In this document: piece after piece, positions 12,866 through 24,378 of the stretch
How positions within the stretch are numbered: the stretch's first letter is position 1
Layout: each line of letters opens with the position of its first letter
Assembly (NCBI GenBank): GCA_010015805.1
Contig: ML978131.1
Location: 496,001 to 560,000, forward strand
Direction of reading: 5' to 3'
Origin: Rhizodiscina lignyota
Lineage: Eukaryota > Ascomycota > Dothideomycetes > Aulographales > Rhizodiscinaceae
Length of the DNA stretch: 64,000 bases
The notes under the pieces: model-generated
Database searches by the model: none
What the model was told of the DNA's origin: nothing
The model's input: the letters and a program-made list of their open reading frames with translations, nothing else
Program-made: the position numbers and the translations under genes

Positions 12866-14932
12866 ATGAGTTCGAATCCGGTAGCCGGTAGTTCAGCGGC
12901 ATCATCCTCCGCTCCGGTCAAACGTGCATGCGACAGGTATGTCTTTACTCCTTTGGAATTGGGAATTTGTAACCATTGTCCGCTTAGATTTTCCCTCGCA
13001 GTTGTCACCGGCGCAAAGTCAAATGTATCGGCGAAGGGTTGAAGCCTTGCAAAAACTGCATCTCAGCCGGCCTGACATGCACATACAACGCCATACCACA
13101 AAAGAAAGGGCCAAAAGGCAGCAGAGCAAAAGTTCTATCCGAGTTACGAGAGAATCAGAGGCAGTCGCAGCTGGTACCGAGTTCTTACGATCGTGGATTC
13201 GGCGCGCGAGCCGTCTCTCCAGCTCGAGCTAAAACGCCGGGACTGCTAACGACGGATGTAATAGAGGTATGCGTTGATTACTACTTCGCAACTGTCTACT
13301 CGACCCGGCCTATTCTCCATCAACAGGGCATTCAGAGCACGATTATGCACATGGAGCAGTCTGTTGAGGCGTACTGCCAGCTCGCGGCGCTTTGCGCATT
13401 CGTGCTACTCCAGCCGCACATGGTGCTCCCTCCCGATGTCGCGGCTCGAAATGAGAGTGGAGCTACCTCGAATTTGCAGCTGGCGATTATGCTTCTGGAG
13501 GAGGCGATCCGGGTGCGCAGGAATTACGATTTCATTGAGAACCCGACCCTTTTGAGCGTGTATACTTCGTTCTTCATCTTCGAATGCTACTTCTTCCTGG
13601 ATAAGCAGAACGCTGCTTGGGTCTATCTACGGCAGGCAATGACGCTGGCGCATATTATGGGCATGCACGACGAGGAAACCTACAAGACTGGAGACATGAT
13701 TGAGACTTCTCGAAAGAGAAGATTGTTTTGGCTGCTCTTCATTACGGAAAGGCATGTCATAGAGCAGTGAAGAGCCCCATTGCACTGAGCCAGAGTAGCT
13801 AACGTCATACAGAGCGTATGCATTCAAACGACATCGGCCGCTGACATTGTACAACACCATACATCTTCCTACAGTCGACGAAGACCCTTCAGACACAGTA
13901 GCCCTGACAGGATTTATTCATTTAATCAACCTCTATAAGCCTTTCGATGAAACCTTCTTTGGGCTCTGGAATCGAACAAGAGAGGGCGCCGTTCCCTCCT
14001 GGCTGGTCCAGTTGCAGAAACAACTTTCTGATGCTTTACCGACTTATCTCGACAGTACCGAGGTCCAAGCCGTAGATCTGAGAATGTCTCAGCAATGGTT
14101 GAAAACGATGGTGTGGCAGCTGGCAATTAGCCATGGTTTCATCTCGTCGATGGCTTCAGACAATACGCTGAGCTTTCGCTATCCGATAGAAATCTCCAGA
14201 GACCTGGTCGAGCTGTCAAATGAGTTTTCGCAGCACGCCATGGAAATCCACGGCATTGGACTGGTAAGATGGATCAGACACACCGCAAATTGGCACCAAC
14301 ATTTTGGTTGATATTTCCCACAGATCGAGAAGCTATTCGACGTGGCTTGCACGCTTATAGATGTCATGGCTTGTGTTCCACAGGCAACCTTGGCGCATGC
14401 GAGCAGTTTCGAAAACGGACCTCGAGATTATCTCAATCGCTTTATCCATCTCATCTCTACATTGCGAGGAGGCCAATCCCGTTATCTCCCATTACTCGTT
14501 AACAAAGTAAACGAAGTTCTTCCAGGACACGCGCTGTCGTTGCCACGCTCGCTTCAGACTCCTAGCCAAAGCTCTGCGTCTGGTCAACGCATGGACGAGC
14601 TTTACGAGTCTTCTGCTGGTTCAGCAAGCCAAGAAGCGACACCGTACGAGTCGCCGCCACCTCAGGCGCAACATGGCGGTCCCTTGAGTATCCGTCCTAA
14701 TCCTTCACATGTCCTAACTAATCCACACTCGAATTATTCGGTTCATTACGAAAACGCGCCTTCGCATGTCGCAGGTATGCCATCAGGGTATCCGTTGTTC
14801 CAAGCTTCGATGGGGTATCCGGATCTATCGTCAGGGGCTTCTCAGCATCAGGTGTCACAGGACGAAACTAATCCTATGTATTCAACTCATCTGCCACAGG
14901 GTGGTCAAGGAGGTAGAGGGTATGGTGAATGA
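12866..14932 (+). CDS. Zn2Cys6 transcription factor with a GC-AG intron
   Basis: Exons 12866-12936, 13002-13751, 13813-14263 and 14324-14932 give 626 aa. The zinc cluster near residues 22-50 (ACDSCHRRKVKC...PCKNC...LTC) has all six cysteines and is itself interrupted by the first intron. It is followed by a basic linker (KKGPKGSRAK) and the fungal regulatory middle domain (about residues 90-400, with HIMGMHDEE and RKRRLFWLLFITER). The C-terminal 130 residues are Ser/Pro/Gln-rich, as in activation regions. The second intron begins with GC (AAG|GCATGT) and ends CAG; only this join continues the conserved ER-AYAFKRHRPLTL stretch. The start could be 27 nt upstream only if a non-ATG codon were used, so 12866 was chosen. 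Target genes are not known. Confidence 0.87.
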
Positions 14933-17927
14933 CTATAGCTGGTATTCGCCGCCGTCTTACGGTCTCGATACGAACAGAAAATTTTCGAACTGGACGTTGA
15001 TCGAACGAAAGGAAGGTATCAGGGCATTGCTGCTATGTGTTTAGGTCGCTATAGCTGAAGCCTCAGAAGTAGCTCTCGACGAATGTTGGCGGATCTTCGA
15101 TTCGATTTCGATTCGAGGCGCGACGGGGCAAGAAGCGTGAACAGCACTGGCACTGGAAAATCGAAGTTTTCATGCTGACGAGGTTGTTGGCGAAGCGATG
15201 GGAAGATAGTACGAAGGTAAGTAAGCAATCCAACCACGATTAGCCCCAGGAGACAATCAGAATGACAAGAGCTAGTGAGCCCAAGGGCGTCTGCGAGACT
15301 TGTTGACTTGGTGAAGCATTCTTTCAAGGCACGAAGATCGTCAGGGACGAAGAATTTGCTCCTAGGAACAGAGTGCACGCCTGGTCGACGCAAGGAGATT
15401 TCACGACGGAAAAAATTGAGGCTTCAAATTTCCGCACACTTGGCGATTGGGAGCTCCCCCGAGTTCGAAGGGGCGAAGATCTAGGATTCACTGATTCAGG
15501 CTCCAGGTACCACCGAAAATGAAGCCGTAGTCGGACCGAATACTCTTCCTTCCAAATCATCTTTCTGGCTTAGTGTAGTTTCCGCGTGCATTCCGCCTTG
15601 ACGTGAGAGCTCCGAGCATGAGGTCATCGTCCGCAAACCGCGATGCTTTCGGACTATATTGCTCTATACATACGTGCCATGAGTTTGCGAATGCGAGGGC
15701 GCGGTGGCCTGATGTCGGCCGTTGGCCGTTGGTGTGGCAAGGCACGGAGCATGCCGTCTTGTCAGACCAGGCCAGGTGTCGTGCTTCTGCATTCGAGACG
15801 TCCATCACCGACTTGGAAGGCCACAACCGTCGCGCTTGTCTTCTTACGCGATTGGGCCACAGTGGCTCGCTTCTATCGTGCCTTGCGTCTGAATCGCCTG
15901 TGAACCTCGTCGTTTATCTCTGATACTGACCACGTCTCCTCCCATTGACCAAGACTGGAAGCCGTCCAGGCGAGATGAGCCAGTCAAATGAGCCCGGGAG
16001 AACTCAGATGTGTATCTCGACACGTGCAATCTGGGGAAGCCAATCTCACGACTAGGTGACCCCCGAAAAAGCTTCTGCACCTTGGCTCAATCGCCGGAAT
16101 CTCGCAAAAGTCGATCCTGACCCTTTATAGAACCGACTGCCTCATAAACATGCAAGCCTGTCAAACCTCTCGCGCCTCGCGCGTGGTGTCGCTCGTCCGC
16201 ACCGCCGCTTTAAGCTCCTCTACATGAAGCATTACCGAGTGGCTGTCCAGCGCCGTTGCATGGCGGGACGCCTTCGACGCTTGTCATTAGGCCCCGCACA
16301 CCGTTTTCTGGCGCTCTTCCCTCCACCGGGCCAACATCTAAGACAGATCTCATCGTCTTACGCACGCGTTTGACGTGCAATTGTGTAATCGGCTGGGCAG
16401 CTGTGCACATGCAGGACCCTGTCGAAAGCGTGGAAGCTCTGACAACCCTGGAACCAGATATCTACAAGACCCAACCGACAAGTCAAACGCCGCCGGGCTG
16501 CAGCTCCCGCCATGCTGGCATGCACGATTAATTGACACATGGGTGTCCCACCTTGCTGCACGGCAGCGTCCAGGGTCCATACGTTCGTGCCATTACCTCT
16601 ATGGATAAGGTCACCTCGTCGATCGGCGTCGCCTAGACGCGTTACGCGTTGCCGATGCTAAGGGCTTGATGACTCTATGTGCCGTGACGCAGACGGCTAG
16701 CTTTCATGGGTAGCACTTTGGTTCCAACCACGCCGGCTTCGGTGTCCTTCGGCACGGGACGGGGAGAGCTCTTCCCCCCAAAACGCGAGACGCCTGTAAC
16801 GTGGTAGATTAGCGGTTATAGCGGTCCGGTGGGTTGCAGGTTTCCTGTCTGGAACCTGTGGTCACTGTATCTGGCAAAGCACTCGTAAAGTATTACTGCA
16901 ACTGTCACGGTAGGCTGTGGTTCCGCGGATGTTTATGCCCGCCAAGGCAAACCGTAACCGCTACGGACGTACGAAGACAATTTCAACCCAAGCTGAGACA
17001 TGCCCGTAATTGAGGACGGCAGGCAAGCTTGAGGCTGGATTCGCGGACGCAGAACGACAATCGTTCCTACGAATTTTGCGGCTAGAAGTCGCCGAGAAAG
17101 CACCGTTACTAGCAGGGACGAAGGGAATGACAGGTGCGAGAAGGCCACAAGGGTTTTACGAAAATTTGCCATTTCAAGGAAGAGAGGTAGCAAAATTGAC
17201 CGGTGAATTGGTAGCAAATAACACGCTTCCCGTACGTGGTTAGACTATATATGCTTCATCCGTTGATCCTCGTCGTCACCAGGGAGTGACTTGGCAACCT
17301 AAACACTATAATTTCCTGAGGAGGCATTGCGGGCGATGGACTGAGAGATAGGTACCTAGGCTCTAGCACAACTGAAAAGGAAGCTCCAGAATGATTACCT
17401 GATATCCGAAGCGCTTACGTACAACATAAGCCTTCGGCGAGTCGGCGACTACGATATCTTGGGTTCGGAATTTCCGGCGCGAAGGAAGATACCGGTCAGT
17501 TTCATCTCGAGTAGGCTTTATTGACTACCGAGATCGACAGTTTCAAAAAGTTTTATTTTCGTTCTTCCCTTAACCCTGCCAGTCAAAAACATTCAGCATT
17601 TTCCTAGGAAGCTTCAGAGCGACCTCGCAACTCGAACCTGAGCTTACCGAAAACGCCGAATACGGGAGAACTGCAGGAAGAATCTCCATGAAGGTGTGAT
17701 GTGCAGTATGGAACCAGGAGACCTTGCTTACATACATGAGGATCTACCAAGCTCAAGGACCCAGGTCTAGAATAACCAGAGAAGAAAGAAATATCGAAGA
17801 TCTTGAAGTGCTCGAACGCTCACTACCAATCAAAAGTCCACCCAGGCAGGCAATTCAATGCCCTCTTGTGAAAATGTGTCAGCCCTCAAGAGAGGGGACG
17901 AAAAGTCACGGAATGGCTGGACCGAGC
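14933..17927. other. Long intergenic stretch, no gene recognised
   Basis: About 3 kb between the convergent regulator and methyltransferase genes. No frame on either strand resembles a protein, and I could not assemble a spliced gene. There are no terminal repeats or transposase remnants. For two converging genes such a long gap is unusual in this window. Confidence 0.45.
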
Positions 17928-19853
17928 CTATGAGTCTGTAATCTTTTGGGTATCGACATTTGCTGCTTTCCCATCTCCAGGATCATCCGCATTGCTGGAT
18001 TTCGAGGGTGGACTCGAAGAGGCGGCACCGGCTGCCGCTTCCGCTTCTTCTTCTTCACGCTCAGCTTCCAAGTCGCCGTCGTCATCAGGTGAGAATGCCT
18101 CTTTCTCGGCTTCGGGGGCCGCTGCGTCGTCCGGCTTTTTGGCGTAGATGAAAATACTGCGGACGGGTACTGTTAGCCGGAACAGATTGCAAACAAGCCA
18201 CAGTTACACAGCATAGGATGACATGCAGAACTCACATCGGCATGTAAAAGTGACTTTTCTGCTCATGCAGCTCCCTCCGGACCTCCATCAAGAACACCTC
18301 AACGCGCTCCTTGCTCCACCCGAGCATGCGCGTAAACAGCGCCAGTGATCCGCCCTGCAGCCCCTCCAAGATGTTCTCGAGCGTCCATTTCCCCAGCGTC
18401 TTGTTCATCTTGCCTTTCGCCCAGGGCCCGAGCGGCCACTTGAACTTGCGCCCCGTGATGCCGACGAAGCCCGCCTGTCGCAGCGGAGTCGCGAAGTCGT
18501 TGGCCTGAGTTGGGTTTAGGCCGGCCTTTGTGCCGGCTTCGATGAACAACTTGAACCATTCTGCCATTGGCGAGGTGGGCGGCGCGCTGCCGTCGTCGCA
18601 GCGCCCGGGGAAGACGACGTCTTGTAGCTCGATGATGCCGCCGGGTTTGAGTGCACTGTGTAGACGTGAGCATCTATGTGTAGCTCGTTATGTGGTGGTA
18701 TGCTCACTCGTATGCTTGCTGCAAGAACCTTGGCCAGTTTTTCGTTCCTGCTACCATGGCACGTGAGTGGATGTAGTCGAACTGGTGGTCGTAGTTCCAT
18801 TCTGCTTCAACGTTGTCGACGAGGAAACTGCAGTTTGGCGGTACTCTGATAGTTCAGTTGCTGCCAATTACGCATAACGGGGTCTGTGAATGCTTACTCG
18901 AGAGGCTGTATGGGGCTACGCAATCATCAGCATATTACCAGATAAGAATAGAGTTCGGGCAAGGTATATACCTGAGATCAATTCCAAGAACTCTTGACGA
19001 TGGGTATTCGTCCGCGAAATCCTTTTCCTGTCAGTGCTTTCCTGAAGATACTATATTTAGAACAAGGCGTACAATTGCCCACATGCCTACAAGGTACAGT
19101 TAGAAAGTAAATACGCTTTAGAGCTGAAGACAGTAATACCAGTTCCGCAGCCGACATCTAGGACTTCCTGTATGTCCTTTGACAATGGCGCAAGATGGAG
19201 CTTGCCACCTATCGTTAATCTGAACTCATGGTGTTGGAGGTCTATTCAAATCATCAATGGACGTCATAGTGATCTATGTGAATTGATATCTTACTTAACC
19301 GATCGGCTTCGATCTTGACGAGTGCAAAACGCGTTAGTGAACACTGCAGAATGGCAATCTGGGTCGCGTGGGACGAACTTCATCGTTTGGGAGATGGTAC
19401 ATGCCATCCTCATAGGCGTGGTACCTCCTGTACGCGTTCAGTCGAGGCCAATCCAGGCGGGGTCCTTTGGGAATGAGTTCACCTTCCATGCTCGTAGCGA
19501 TAATCGAACGTCGACGGCGTGAGAGATTGGGTCGTGCTGTCGGAGATGAGCGCCCTGGGTGATACTTCGAATGTTATTGGAATAGACTCACGACGCCGAA
19601 TCACTTCCAATCGCCGAGTCCGTTTCGAAGCGACTTGATGACTGGCGACCGTTAGCAAAGTGAATTCGCAGAAGAAACGCGTCGCTCTGAAGTCGTCTTG
19701 CACGTGGAGGACATTGGCACGGCACGGCCCGTATCCACCTGCAGAATCGTGTTGCTTTTCGCAAAAGCAAATCGGTGGTTCGCGAGATGGACTTACATCT
19801 GCCTCGAGTGATTCCCCACTGGATATGGCGTCCGCCGCCGTCGAGTCCGCCAT
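17928..19853 (-). CDS. LaeA-like methyltransferase (copy B), 12 exons
   Basis: Twelve exons on the minus strand, in order of translation: 19797-19853, 19592-19641, 19483-19536, 19379-19427, 19295-19313, 19140-19241, 19073-19086, 18972-19021, 18898-18915, 18708-18845, 18236-18655, 17928-18156. They sum to 1200 nt (399 aa). The spliced protein has [33 protein letters not shown], the SAM motif [36 protein letters not shown] and the ending IIFIYAKKP, all matching copy A at 5701-7072. Exons of 14, 18 and 19 nt are needed to keep these motifs. After the domain an acidic tail rich in Glu and Ala (about 65 aa) is added. Introns are 51-79 nt except the first (155 nt). Function as in LaeA-like proteins, either regulatory or small-molecule methylation. 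Single splice sites may be off. Confidence 0.8.
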
Positions 19854-20292
19854 CGTTCACGGCATCTCAGAGAATTTTGAAGCTCGATTATCCGAGGTGC
19901 AAGATTTAGGGATGAAATTGTGGCTTTATGCAGGGGACTGAATCAGGTATCACAGTCACGTGCGGTCAGCGGAGGTGGGTCAGAGATGTGGCACAGTATG
20001 TTAGGGTCAATATTAGGTAACCAAGGTTGAGTTGAACTTTTGTCATTGCTAGAACTGCCTAACAAACCCCATCGTGAGAAAATTAAAGGCTGGAATACAG
20101 GCAAGAAGGAGTAGACCACTCTCGACCCGTCAAAGGCGCCTAGTATATCTAGCTACAACGAACAAGCATTATTCGTCGAAAATTTTGTCTTCCACCGAGC
20201 CCATGCACATCTCTGAAAAGTCCCCAAAAAGACGATTGCACCGAGAGGATATCATAACGCCGAACCAAGATCTACCAGGAAGGTTGGAACGT
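19854..20292. other. Intergenic between two minus-strand genes
   Basis: This 439-bp stretch contains the upstream region of methyltransferase copy B and the 3' end of the HSP90 gene. No further gene or repeat is visible. Confidence 0.4.
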
Positions 20293-22404
20293 TTAGTCGA
20301 CCTCTTCCATGGCGCTCTCAGTAGGCTCAGTTGAGGCTGGCTCGGCCTCGGCGTTGTCCTCCGCTGCCTCGACATCCTCGTCGATGTTGAGACCAAGAGA
20401 CACGAGCTTGTTGACACGCTCGGCGAACTGAACGGGCTCATCGATCGTAAAGCCAGAGACAAGAAGAGAGGTCTCAAACAGGATCTGGGTGATCGACTTG
20501 ACTGCGCGGTCATCCTCGCCGTCGGTCTCGACCTTCTTCTTGAGCTCCTTGATGATGGGATGCTTGGGCGAGATCTCGAAGGTCTTCTTGGAGCTCATGT
20601 ATGAGCTCATGGAGGTGTCACGCAGGGCCTGGGCCTTCATGATACGCTCCATGTTGGCGGACCAGCCGAACTGGCCCGTGCGGATAGCGCAAGGCGAGCC
20701 AATCAGCTTGTGTGAAACAATAACCTTCTCAACCTTGTCACCGAGAACGTTCTTGAGCGACTTGGCAAGGCCTTCATACTCCTTCTCCTCAGCCTCACGT
20801 GCCTTCTTCTCATCCTCGGTCTCCTCGAGTTCGAAGTCCTTGGTGATATCGACAAGCTTCTTGCCCTCGAATTCCTTGAGCTGAGTGAACGCGTACTCGT
20901 CGATGGGATCAACGAGGAAGAGGACCTCGAAGTTCTTCTCCTTGAGCGAGTCGAGGAAGGGTGACTTGACAACAGCAGCCAAGGATTCTCCAGTGATGTA
21001 GTACATCTGCTTCTGGTGCTCTGGCATGCGAGTAACGTAGTCGGAAAGGGAAGTGATCTCATCACCTGACTTAGTGGACTTGAAGCGCAGGAGCTTGGCG
21101 AGCGACTGGCGGTTCTGGGAGTCCTCGTGGATACCAAGCTTGATGTTCTTGGCGAAGGCAGAGTAGAACTTGTCGAACTGCTCGCGGTCCTCGGCAATCT
21201 CGTTGAAGAGCTCGAGAGTCTTCTTAACGATGTTCTTGCGGATGACCTTCATGATCTTGTTCTGCTGAAGGGTCTCACGAGAAAGGTTGAGCGGAAGATC
21301 CTCAGAGTCAACAACACCCTTGACGAAGCCGAGCCACTCAGGAATGAGATCTGTGGCATCGTCGGTGATGAACACACGACGGACGTACAGCTTAATGTTG
21401 TTCTTCGTCTTCTTAGTCTCAAAGAGGTCGAACGGAGCGCGCTTGGGAACGAAGAGAATGGCGCGGAATTCGAGCTGACCCTCAACAGAAAAGTGCTTGA
21501 CTGCCAGGTGGTCTTCCCAATCGTTGGAGAGAGTCTTGTAGAAGGATGCGTACTCCTCCTGGGTGATGTCCTGAGGGTTACGCGTCCAGATGGGCTTGGT
21601 CTTATTGAGCTCCTCCTCCTCGATCTTGCTCTCTTTGATCTTCTTGGTCTTCTTCTCCTTCTTCTCCTCATCCTCGTCAACCTCTTCGACTTTGGGCTTC
21701 TTCTCCTCGTCTTCCTCATCCTTGGTCTCCTCCTCAGCATCCTCATCAGGCACCTCCTTCTCAGTCTCCTTCAAGACATGGAGGTAGATGGGGTAGGAGA
21801 TAAACTCGGAGTGCTTCTTGACCACATCCTTGATGCGGCTTTCGTTGAGGTAATCAGTCTGCTCATCCTTGAGGTGGAGGATCATCTTGGTACCACGGCC
21901 AAGAGGCTCGCCCTCGGTGTCTTCGCTGATTGTGAATGTACCACCAGCGCTCGACTCCCAGATGTACTGCTCGTCATCATTGTGCTTCGAGATGACTGTG
22001 ACCTTGTCGGCAACGAGGTATGCAGAGTAGAAACCAACACCAAATTGGCCAATCATGGAGATATCAGCACCAGCGGTGAGCGCCTCCATGAACTGCTTTG
22101 TGCCAGAGCGGGCAATGGTACCAAGGTTGTTGACCAAGTCGGCCTTGGTCATGCCGATACCAGTATCACGAATAGTCAGCGTCTTGCCCTCCTTGTCGGG
22201 GATGATGTCGATGCGGAGGTCCTTGCCGCTGTCGAGCTTGCTAGGGTCGGAGAGAGCCTCATAGCGGATCTTGTCTAACGCATCGGAGGCGTTTGAGATG
22301 AGTTCCCGCAAGAAGATCTCCTTGTTTGAGTAGACGGTGTTGATGATGAGGGAGAGCAGCTGAGAAATCTCAGCCTGGAATTCGAAGGACTCTGCAGGAG
22401 CCAT
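20293..22404 (-). CDS. hsp90: Cytosolic heat shock protein HSP90
   Basis: A single uninterrupted 703-aa frame covers the full HSP90 layout. The N-terminal ATPase domain has [34 protein letters not shown] and [14 protein letters not shown] (GHKL ATP site). A highly charged Glu/Lys linker spans about residues 210-270, then comes the middle domain with [12 protein letters not shown], then the dimerisation domain, ending in MEEVD, the docking site for TPR co-chaperones and the mark of the cytosolic form. The frame stays open 19 codons further upstream, but those codons lie partly in a 5'UTR intron (22441-22584), so the start at 22404 ([10 protein letters not shown]) is preferred. HSP90 folds kinases and receptors and hands precursors to TOM70, which is encoded at 33293-35455. 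The gene is transcribed away from the ATP synthase delta gene. Confidence 0.97.
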   Translation of the reverse strand: MAPAESFEFQAEISQLLSLIINTVYSNKEIFLRELISNASDALDKIRYEALSDPSKLDSGKDLRIDIIPDKEGKTLTIRDTGIGMTKADLVNNLGTIARSGTKQFMEALTAGADISMIGQFGVGFYSAYLVADKVTVISKHNDDEQYIWESSAGGTFTISEDTEGEPLGRGTKMILHLKDEQTDYLNESRIKDVVKKHSEFISYPIYLHVLKETEKEVPDEDAEEETKDEEDEEKKPKVEEVDEDEEKKEKKTKKIKESKIEEEELNKTKPIWTRNPQDITQEEYASFYKTLSNDWEDHLAVKHFSVEGQLEFRAILFVPKRAPFDLFETKKTKNNIKLYVRRVFITDDATDLIPEWLGFVKGVVDSEDLPLNLSRETLQQNKIMKVIRKNIVKKTLELFNEIAEDREQFDKFYSAFAKNIKLGIHEDSQNRQSLAKLLRFKSTKSGDEITSLSDYVTRMPEHQKQMYYITGESLAAVVKSPFLDSLKEKNFEVLFLVDPIDEYAFTQLKEFEGKKLVDITKDFELEETEDEKKAREAEEKEYEGLAKSLKNVLGDKVEKVIVSHKLIGSPCAIRTGQFGWSANMERIMKAQALRDTSMSSYMSSKKTFEISPKHPIIKELKKKVETDGEDDRAVKSITQILFETSLLVSGFTIDEPVQFAERVNKLVSLGLNIDEDVEAAEDNAEAEPASTEPTESAMEEVD

Positions 22405-22440
22405 TGTGAATGTAGTGGTAGATGGTATGAGGTACGATGT

Positions 22441-22584
22441 CTGAGTGATGAAATTAGTCAATAACGTTCAAAGGGTTTGAGTTGAGGTCTGGCTTCGAGG
22501 TGCGCAAACACTTGTCGGTGGGTGCAAGGCAGTGATGCCAGTGAAGCTTCAAGGCGGAGCTGCGTTTGGAGAAAGGAAACTTAC
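22441..22584 (-). other. 5'UTR intron of the HSP90 gene
   Basis: Reading the minus strand, GTAAGT at 22584 opens and TCACTCAG closes at 22441, 36 nt before the ATG, with a GACTAAT branch site about 15 nt before the acceptor. The 144-nt length is longer than the coding introns here. Splicing would remove the upstream in-frame codons and fix the HSP90 start at 22404. Confidence 0.7.
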
Positions 22585-22737
22585 TTAGGAGTACGCGAAG
22601 GTGTATGGGGTATCAAGGCGCAGAAATTTGGCGCAAGAGCTTGTGCAGAGAGCTCAAGATATAGAGGAGGGGGAGCTTGAAGTTGTGGAAGCAGAAATTT
22701 GCAGGTGGTGGAGCGGTTGCTGGGGCTTTTGTAGATG

Positions 22738-22750
22738 GAAGCTCGAAGAA
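22738..22750 (-). promoter_or_regulatory. Probable heat shock element
   Basis: The sequence GAAGCTCGAAGAA fits the three-unit heat shock element GAAnnTTCnnGAA with one mismatch (TCG in the middle unit). It lies about 75-80 bp upstream of a TATAT stretch near 22660, both upstream of the HSP90 5'UTR intron, which is where an HSF1 site is expected. The divergent ATP synthase gene starts 400 bp away and may not respond. Confidence 0.45.
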
Positions 22751-23146
22751 ACATTTGCCTTAGCGTAGCCTCACCGCACCCCTGTCCCCCAGCCCAGCGA
22801 AGCTTCTAGCTCTCCCAGCCAACGATTTTCCGCTCCGAAAAGCCTCATCCACCAGGCAACGCGACGAGGCTGAACGAATTGGACTTTTCGAGTATCTTCT
22901 TGAAGGTGTGGGGCGGCTGCCTTGCGAAAGCTCCTGCGGACTCTCGCATTTGCTTTGCATTGACTGTATTTCGTGATGCCAATTCACATGATCGTGCAAA
23001 ACTCCGCCGTGGCAGCGGAAGCACGTGATCGCTCCGCTAGCTCCATGTCTTGGCATTTCGCATCCCGGTCTTTGCTCTTCGGGACTGGCATCGCTGAGCG
23101 TCTTCAAATTCAACGCCATTGAATCTTCAATACTCAATCAACAGCC

Positions 23147-23972
23147 ATGAGCTCCTTCCGCATAGCTAGGGCAGCTCTCAGAGCGCGCCCCTCGGCCTTC
23201 CGCGCCCCCATGCTGCGACGCGGCTACGCCGACGTAGCTTCGGACAAGATCCAGCTCACCCTCGCGCTTCCACACCAGGTATGATATTGACCATTGAGCT
23301 GATGTGTGCGGCTCCATGCCTGCACACGGATACAGTTTGTTGTATCTGGGTGTATGCAATTGGTAAAGCTAACTTGTGTGTCCGACAGTCCGTCTACAAA
23401 TCAACCGATGTGTAAATCCTCCTTACCAGTGCCTACTCAACCTCCACTCACGTATCGCAGTGTGCAAGTGAACATTCCCGCCGAATCCGGAGAGATGGGT
23501 GTTCTCGCAAGTCACGTTCCTTCGATCGAACAACTGAAGCCTGGCCTTGTCGAAGTCATCGAGGAGAGCGGCAGCAAACAATTTTTCTGTACGTCAAAGC
23601 GGAGATACGCTAGGCGCAGCGGTACAGGAAACATTACTTACAATGAGTAGTGTCAGGGGGTTTCGCGGTCGTCCAGCCCGGCTCTTTGCTCAGCATCAAC
23701 GCTGTCGAGGGTTACCCGCTCGAGGACTTCAATGCCGAAGTAAGCAGTCGAGTTTTGAGAGATTAACTTGACAATCCACTAACCATATGGATTGAAGGCT
23801 GTAAGGAATCAGATTGCGGAAGCTCAAAAGATTGCTAGCGGAAGCGGAAGCGAGCAGGACATTGCTGAGGCAAAGATTGAGCTAGAGGTAAGAGATCACT
23901 CCCATTTCGGTACTCCTGGCCTCATCTAACGTATAAAAGGTTCTCGAGAGTCTTCAAGCTGCGATGAAGTAG
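23147..23972 (+). CDS. atp16: F1-ATP synthase delta subunit, mitochondrial
   Basis: Six exons (23147-23278, 23389-23411, 23461-23588, 23651-23739, 23798-23887, 23940-23972) give 164 aa, close to the 160 aa of yeast Atp16. The first about 27 residues are Arg/Ala-rich without acids (MSSFRIARAALRARPSAFRA), a mitochondrial presequence. Then come LTLALPHQSVYKSTDVVQVNIPAESGEMGVLASHVPSIEQLKPG in pieces, the beta-sandwich of the delta (bacterial epsilon) subunit, and the C-terminal helical pair with EAVRNQIAEAQKIASGSG. It sits in the central stalk of the F1 rotor in the mitochondrial matrix. The second exon is only 23 nt. Confidence 0.92.
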
Positions 23973-24378
23973 ATCTGTACATAGATTTGGGTGACCAGGG
24001 TTCATATTGTAGCAATAGCGGGCTTTAGTGCCAAAATCAAAAAGGAAAGTGCTCCTCCTTTGCAAATGCCTAGTCTCAACTGTCAAATATAGAAGGCTCG
24101 TTGAAGAATGTCCAGACAGTCTCGTTTACTTTCCCTTCTAATCACAGTTCACACCTGGCGGCGACAGATACTTCTAACGCATTCCTATCGCTTGCTTTTA
24201 GGCAGGCCGACAGCATTGCAACATACAGCGTCGTAACCATTCTGGCCTCATCAAAATTTAGAATCGATCTTCTCATCCCTTCAACCTTGAATGTCGAGCC
24301 CCCTCCAATATTATGCATGAACTTCCATTTCGCTCAAAGCATCCTATTCTGCAACCGTAGCCCATCTCGCTAAAGGCA
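23973..24378. other. Intergenic, no gene recognised
   Basis: This 406-bp stretch holds the 3' end of the ATP synthase delta gene and the upstream region of the next gene on the same strand. A 90-codon open frame at 24101-24373 runs almost to the next start but shows no recognisable domain. Confidence 0.4.

Larger units (their letters stand above)
22405..23146. promoter_or_regulatory. Shared upstream region of HSP90 and ATP synthase delta
   Basis: These 742 bp separate two divergent housekeeping genes and must hold both promoters. Seen in it are the HSP90 5'UTR intron, a TATAT stretch near 22660 on the minus strand, a near-perfect heat shock element and, towards the right, a GC-rich part without a clear TATA box. 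Confidence 0.6.

Noticed and set aside
19555-19591. A 37-nt intron in methyltransferase copy B using an acceptor at 19555
   Set aside because: Too short for the gene style; the acceptor 18 nt further gives a 55-nt intron and the better family match SDSASTTQSL.
21127-22278. Open frame of 383 codons on the plus strand, opposite HSP90
   Set aside because: It is the antisense shadow of a strongly biased HSP90 coding sequence, with Leu-rich nonsense and no family.
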